DNA of 64,000 nt from assembly GCF_024529955.1 (NCBI RefSeq), contig NZ_AP024856.1:1-64000 (forward strand), read 5' to 3'. Origin of the DNA: Photobacterium toruni. GTDB lineage: Bacteria > Pseudomonadota > Gammaproteobacteria > Enterobacterales > Vibrionaceae. How positions within the stretch are numbered: position 1 is the first letter of the stretch; the number at the start of each line of letters is the position of its first letter. Of this stretch, positions 60,132-64,000 are shown in pieces. The position numbers and the translations under genes are program-made. The notes beneath the pieces were generated by a model. It did no database searches. It saw only the letters and a list, made by a program, of their open reading frames with translations, and was not told where the DNA came from.

Positions 60132-61102
60132 AAATCTTTACAGCTCACCGCATACGCGGCAGCAATTGGACATTCGAGGTGAATAGTACACGTCAGCCAA
60201 CTGAAGTTTCGTGGGTAAACAATAAATTAAATAAAAAACGAAGCTACTCTGGCAGTGTAGGCCAAGTGACGTCAAAAATAGGCGAGCTGTTTGCTCAATA
60301 TGCACGAGATGACAACTATGCTATTAAGTTGAGCATCGACAGTGATAATGTGATGCTTGGTGCGCCTAAATCATTACGACCAATATTTCCTACTTTTACA
60401 GCAACGAATAACTATGACGTAAGTGGTTCGTTCATGAGCTTTGAAAATGCTGACGACGTTCAACCATGTGTATTAAAGATATTTAGCAAAGATGCCGACT
60501 ATTTTGCTTACCTTGTACACTGGCAAGGCAAGATGATTGGGATGTCCCTTCAGAACTGGCAGAAAATCGTGCCTTTATGGCGAGAGAATGATCACGACGT
60601 CACCGCTTTAGTCGGCCTGCATCGTGATGGAACGATGGAATTTGTCGACTTTATTGACAATGGAAATGAAGATGAGCAATTGCTACGTAACTTGCGAGCG
60701 TGCTTTCCTGCTATAAATCGCCATGATGAGTCTCAATTTATGTTCGGCTTAAACCAACAAAAGGAATTAATACTTTATAAGCCGTACATTGACATTGGTG
60801 TTATCGTTAGACGTTACCACAACACAGAAAAATGCTGGGAGTTAACGTATGCAGAAGAAATTGGGGACGATACCTGTGATGGTGATGAAATAATAAAGCT
60901 AAGGACAAATGCGCTGGATGATAAACGACTCTACTCAGGCGCAATAGTACGAATAAAGGCCATTATCAAAAATGGATCAATAACACGAATTGTTGATTAT
61001 ACTGTGACACCAGATTTAGACGATAATGAAGATTTTACCTGTGGGCAAATGAATGCGCACTATTTATACCCACATGGTCAATTTGCGACATACGAGATGT
61101 AA
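60125..61102 (+). CDS. Unknown protein in the recombination operon
   Basis: 325 residues, with AGGAGA before ATG and a 7-base overlap with recT, so translation is coupled. Beta-rich, acidic in its C-terminal half (EEIGDDTCDGDEIIKL; DLDDNEDFTCGQMNAHYLYPHG). No family recognised; a DNA-repair or replication helper is possible from context. Confidence 0.6.
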   Translation: MVKIFTAHRIRGSNWTFEVNSTRQPTEVSWVNNKLNKKRSYSGSVGQVTSKIGELFAQYARDDNYAIKLSIDSDNVMLGAPKSLRPIFPTFTATNNYDVSGSFMSFENADDVQPCVLKIFSKDADYFAYLVHWQGKMIGMSLQNWQKIVPLWRENDHDVTALVGLHRDGTMEFVDFIDNGNEDEQLLRNLRACFPAINRHDESQFMFGLNQQKELILYKPYIDIGVIVRRYHNTEKCWELTYAEEIGDDTCDGDEIIKLRTNALDDKRLYSGAIVRIKAIIKNGSITRIVDYTVTPDLDDNEDFTCGQMNAHYLYPHGQFATYEM

Positions 61103-61272
61103 TTTAATTAATGCCATATGATCGACAGTTAATAAAGGCATCTCGTTTTTTGTTCCTGATCTCTTTAAGTACCCTTTCCCGTCGTTTATTATCCTCTCCA
61201 TCCTCTTCGACTTTTTCTAGTAACTCACGATCGCAACGCTGCAGACGATAAATCTCCCTTTCTATTATGCTA

Positions 61273-62383
61273 ATACCAATCTAACTAAAATTATGATCTA
61301 ATTGAACCCATCATTTTTAGATGAGATTCGCTATGGACAGCCTAAACAATACTGACTTTAAAAAGCTTGCTCGCCAACAAAAAACAATTCAAATGAAAAT
61401 GAGATTACTTGCCTTGGAGCACTTCAAGGAAGGTAAATCTCGTACTCAAATTGCTAAATATCTCAAAGTTAGCCGAACAAGTGTTAATAAATGGGTTAGT
61501 GTTTTTCTTGAAGAAGGCTTAGAAGGGCTTCAAGAAAAACCGCGTAGTGGTCGCCCTGCATTTCTCACATCTAAACAACGTGAGCAGTTATCCAATTATA
61601 TTAAACTTAAAGCTCAAGACTCTTCTGGCGGGCGATTAATAGGCGCGGATATTCATGCTTACATTCTCAAAGAATTTGATAAAAACTACCACCCAGATTC
61701 TATCTATTATCTACTTAAGCGCATGGGCTTTTCGTGGATAACATCACGGTCAAAACATCCAAAACAATCACAGCAAGCTCAGGATAATTTTAAAAAAATT
61801 TAAAATTAAAACGATCCTTAAGATCCCAGGACATATAGCGCTCGATAAGGTCGATGTATGGTTTCAAGATGAAGCAAGGTTTGGACAACAAAATACCACG
61901 ACCCGTCTTTGGGCTGAACGAGGAACTCGACCAAGAGCGATAAAACAACAGCAGTTTGAATATGCTTATCTATTTGGTTCGGTGTGCCCAGCAAGAGGAA
62001 TTGGTGAGGCGTTAGTGGTGCCTTGGGTAAATAAAGAAATAATGATTGAACACCTTGCTCAAATATCACGAACCACCGAAAAAGGTCGTTATGCTATTGT
62101 GGTGATGGATGGTGCAGGCTGGCATACTGACGATATTGCCAATCAGTTTAATAATCTCAGTATCATCAAACTTCCACCCTATTCCCCTGAACTTAACCCG
62201 ATTGAACAAGTTTGGAGTTGGCTACGACAACACTATCTCGCTAATCAAAATTTTGCTGATTATAACGACATTGTCGACAAGGTTTGTCTTGCATGGAATC
62301 GCTTCAATGAATCTGCTTTACGCGTCACTAAAATGTGTTCGAGAGATTGGATTAACCTGACCAGTTAATTTTCCAGATTGGTA
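61273..62383 (+). mobile_element. IS630-family insertion sequence
   Basis: Inverted ends with the shared core TACCAATCT / AGATTGGTA, a TA duplication at the target (61271-61272 and 62384-62385), and a two-frame transposase. TA targeting is the rule for IS630. Confidence 0.85.
61321..62368 (+). CDS. IS630-family transposase, two frames with likely -1 frameshift
   Basis: The first frame (to 61803) holds helix-turn-helix domains 'SRTQIAKYLKVSRTSVNKWV' and 'GFSWITSRSKHPKQ'; the second has the DDE core 'VWFQDEARFG', 'IVVMDGAGWH' and 'YSPELNPIEQVWSWLR'. They meet at an A7 tract near 61790-61800, where -1 slippage would fuse them. Programmed frameshifting is used by some IS630 members, so the gene may be active. 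Confidence 0.85.
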
Positions 62384-62535
62384 TAATACATTCTTGTTTA
62401 ATAAAACCAACATTTTGTAAACGTACAAAAATATCATTATCTTTTGAATGTAATTTCATTTTACCCTCCACTTTTACATTATTGTAAATAGTAAAATGTG
62501 AGAGGGATTAAATTAAGCAGTCCATTATGCGTTGC

Positions 62536-63657
62536 TTAACTCATGCCTATTATGCGTTTGTATTTCACCAATCGTTTTTCATCCGTTTTATCCAACTGAC
62601 AACCAATAGACTCTAAATCACGTTGATATCGCGTTAAGATTAATAAGTTTTCACGCGCCCACACACCTTCAGCATGGCTTCCTTTCACCACACGTGGACG
62701 GTGGCGTAAAGCTGGCCGCGTTACAGTGTTAGAATTATCTTTATTTGAGAAAAAAAGCACAACTTTCGTGATTCGCTTGCCCTGTTTACTCTTATGATCA
62801 GGGATCGCTGTCAACGCCAAATCAGACAATTGGTTCACCTGCTCGAACGATTTGGTATTTTTCAGTAACTCAGAAATAGATTTATAATTGACAACGAAAA
62901 GTGCGTTTAATCTTGCTAAATCAAGTGTAATTGACCAACCACCATTCGTATCTTGACTCTTATTCGCATTGGCATGCATACGTAAGAGTAAATATAACCT
63001 TCTGGATACGAGTGGCAAACTATCAATAATTTTAGCGTCATAAACAGTGAAACACTCTGTTAGTAATAACATGTGTTTTGCAATACTCGGTGTCAACACA
63101 ACATCGATTTTGTGTGCTGAATAAAGCTTTTTTTGGTCAGTCGTAGTTAGCACGTTTCTCGAGGTGAATCGTTCGAAATCATGCGTAGTGTGTACGTCAT
63201 GATCACGACGACGGATATAGAATTTAGCTGACTCGATAACAGAAATAACAGAAATACTAGAGCTCGTATAACTCATGATATTAACGTCGGAGACATGTCG
63301 ATAATTGAGCAGAGCAATGGCATCTTGGGTGAATTCTTGATAGCCGTGCGTTTTATTCGACAGTGTGGTCTTAATATAATCAGAAGCATTGATGGTCAAC
63401 GTTCGGTATTTTTCATCGATACTGGTGCCGCCACTTTTGAAATAAGCGTTGACGTAATCATCATCGTTGATCAAATCCATTGGATACGGATCTAAATGAC
63501 GGACAATATATTCCAGCAAGCGCCACACTCGTTTACTTTTAACAGTAGATAACAGGTTCAGCAGATTATTATCAATACGATAATTCTGCTCATACATTCC
63601 GTTGTAATGCTTCAGTTTAAAATAATTTAACTGTGCTTTTTTATTTTCATTATCCAT
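62536..63657 (-). CDS. rep: Plasmid replication initiator (Rep)
   Basis: About 373 residues from ATG 63657; 25 further codons upstream are open but hydrophobic and unlikely. Winged-helix-type content ('IIDSLPLVSRRLYLLLRMHANA', 'SITLDLARLNALFVVNYKSISELLKNTKSF') and the iteron array directly upstream identify it as an iteron-binding initiator. No incompatibility group is assignable by eye. It transcribes away from the iterons. Confidence 0.7.
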   Translation of the reverse strand: MDNENKKAQLNYFKLKHYNGMYEQNYRIDNNLLNLLSTVKSKRVWRLLEYIVRHLDPYPMDLINDDDYVNAYFKSGGTSIDEKYRTLTINASDYIKTTLSNKTHGYQEFTQDAIALLNYRHVSDVNIMSYTSSSISVISVIESAKFYIRRRDHDVHTTHDFERFTSRNVLTTTDQKKLYSAHKIDVVLTPSIAKHMLLLTECFTVYDAKIIDSLPLVSRRLYLLLRMHANANKSQDTNGGWSITLDLARLNALFVVNYKSISELLKNTKSFEQVNQLSDLALTAIPDHKSKQGKRITKVVLFFSNKDNSNTVTRPALRHRPRVVKGSHAEGVWARENLLILTRYQRDLESIGCQLDKTDEKRLVKYKRIIGMS

Positions 63658-63785
63658 AGATAAACTATAACGGTTTAAATAAATTAGATATACATCAAAG
63701 CTAATATTATTTAACCAATAACACAGAATCAAATTATAAAGCTGAAAGCATACATAATTTCGATCAATAACCGATTTTCTCTGTA

Positions 63786-63931
63786 TACTTTTTACTCCGA
63801 GTAAAAGGTGTGAACACTCTACTTTTTACTCCGAGTAAAATTAATTCACTCTACTTTTCACTCCGTTTGTTTGTACTTTTTACTCCGTTTATATGTACTA
63901 TTTACTTCGTTTGTATGTACTTTTTACTCCG
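63786..63931. repeat. Iterons of the replication origin
   Basis: Six copies of TACTTTTTACTCCG (two with one or two changes) start at 63786, 63820, 63852, 63874, 63896 and 63918. The last four are spaced by exactly 22 bases, as in helically phased iterons. The first two are followed by AGTAAAA, making the inverted repeat TTTTACTCCGAGTAAAA, a likely Rep-dimer operator for autorepression near rep. Confidence 0.88.
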
Positions 63932-64000
63932 GCTTTGTATTTTAAGATACTGTTTTTTATGAAGAATAAACACCCATAAAAGAAAGAAAGGAAGTTCAAT
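63932..64000 (+). other. Right edge: AT-rich end of origin, start of next gene beyond window
   Basis: After the iterons the sequence is AT-rich and ends in AAAGGAAGTTCAAT, a good ribosome binding site facing right, so a plus-strand gene (perhaps a partition gene) should begin just outside the window. Confidence 0.4.

Larger units (their letters stand above)
61104..62459 (-). pseudogene. 80-residue gene split by IS630
   Basis: The 5' part (ATG 62459, preceded by GGAGGG) and 3' part (to TAA 61104) join in frame when the IS and one TA are removed: '...NVGFIKQECI' then 'SIIEREIYRLQRCDRELLEKVEEDG ... NCRSYGIN'. The protein is a charged helical, coiled-coil-like 80-mer. Unknown function; disruption suggests it is not needed for plasmid survival. 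Confidence 0.65.

Overview
The window looks like a large self-transmissible plasmid (or plasmid-like integrative element) of a marine gammaproteobacterium, most likely Vibrionaceae (Vibrio/Photobacterium). The evidence is a moderately AT-rich composition, F/SXT-type conjugation genes, an iteron origin with its replication initiator, a RecE/RecT-type recombination pair, and many IS families common in that group. The host assignment is inference.

Layout. 1-10.4 kb: end of a transfer operon on the minus strand (trhF-like peptidase, TrbC-TraW fusion, a 44-residue protein, TraU running off the left edge), a 4x19-bp repeat, several unknown genes and a giant secreted Ig-like protein. 10.4-11.74 kb: an IS200/IS605 left-end remnant interrupted by an IS3-family element. 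11.75-46.85 kb: a defence island. 46.9-55.5 kb: decayed and intact mobile elements (possible group II intron fragment, IS91, IS1595, IS1111/IS110, IS605 tnpB) mixed with conjugation-type accessory genes. 55.5-64 kb: plasmid backbone with a lipoprotein, a membrane metalloprotease, exonuclease/RecT, an IS630-disrupted gene, the replication initiator and iterons.

The defence island is the centre of interest. It holds a complete type III-D-like CRISPR effector operon (HD-less Cas10 with an intact GGDD motif, Csm3-like Cas7, Csx10-like Cas5, a double-RAMP Cas7, a Csx19-like protein, a TIGR03986-type RAMP, Cas6), a separate cas1-cas2 pair, a CARF protein with a long unrecognised C-terminus, and csx16. 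Between these lie a four-gene dynamin-like GTPase operon, two paralogous AIG1/YeeP-like GTPases, a 1104-residue Upf1-like helicase, a radical-SAM/HD operon, and a TerY-P-type kinase/phosphatase/vWA triad.

Two features tie the island together. First, three small CRISPR arrays (3, 3 and 4 spacers) share one repeat, nearly the same leader with its own -35/-10, a truncated last repeat and an immediate terminator. All are in the same orientation and lie between the operons; a fourth locus is reduced to a solo repeat. Second, nine minus-strand promoters carry a dyad close to GACAARTTTGTC placed 26 bases (27 at one) upstream of a -10 hexamer. The type III operon, cas1-cas2, the CARF operon, both GTPase operons, the radical-SAM operon, the kinase triad and the csx16 operon all have it. 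This suggests one regulon: type III signalling proteins, adaptation, membrane-type GTPases and nucleotide/radical chemistry under a shared, not yet identified, regulator. That reading is inference from sequence pattern and needs the tests listed under findings.
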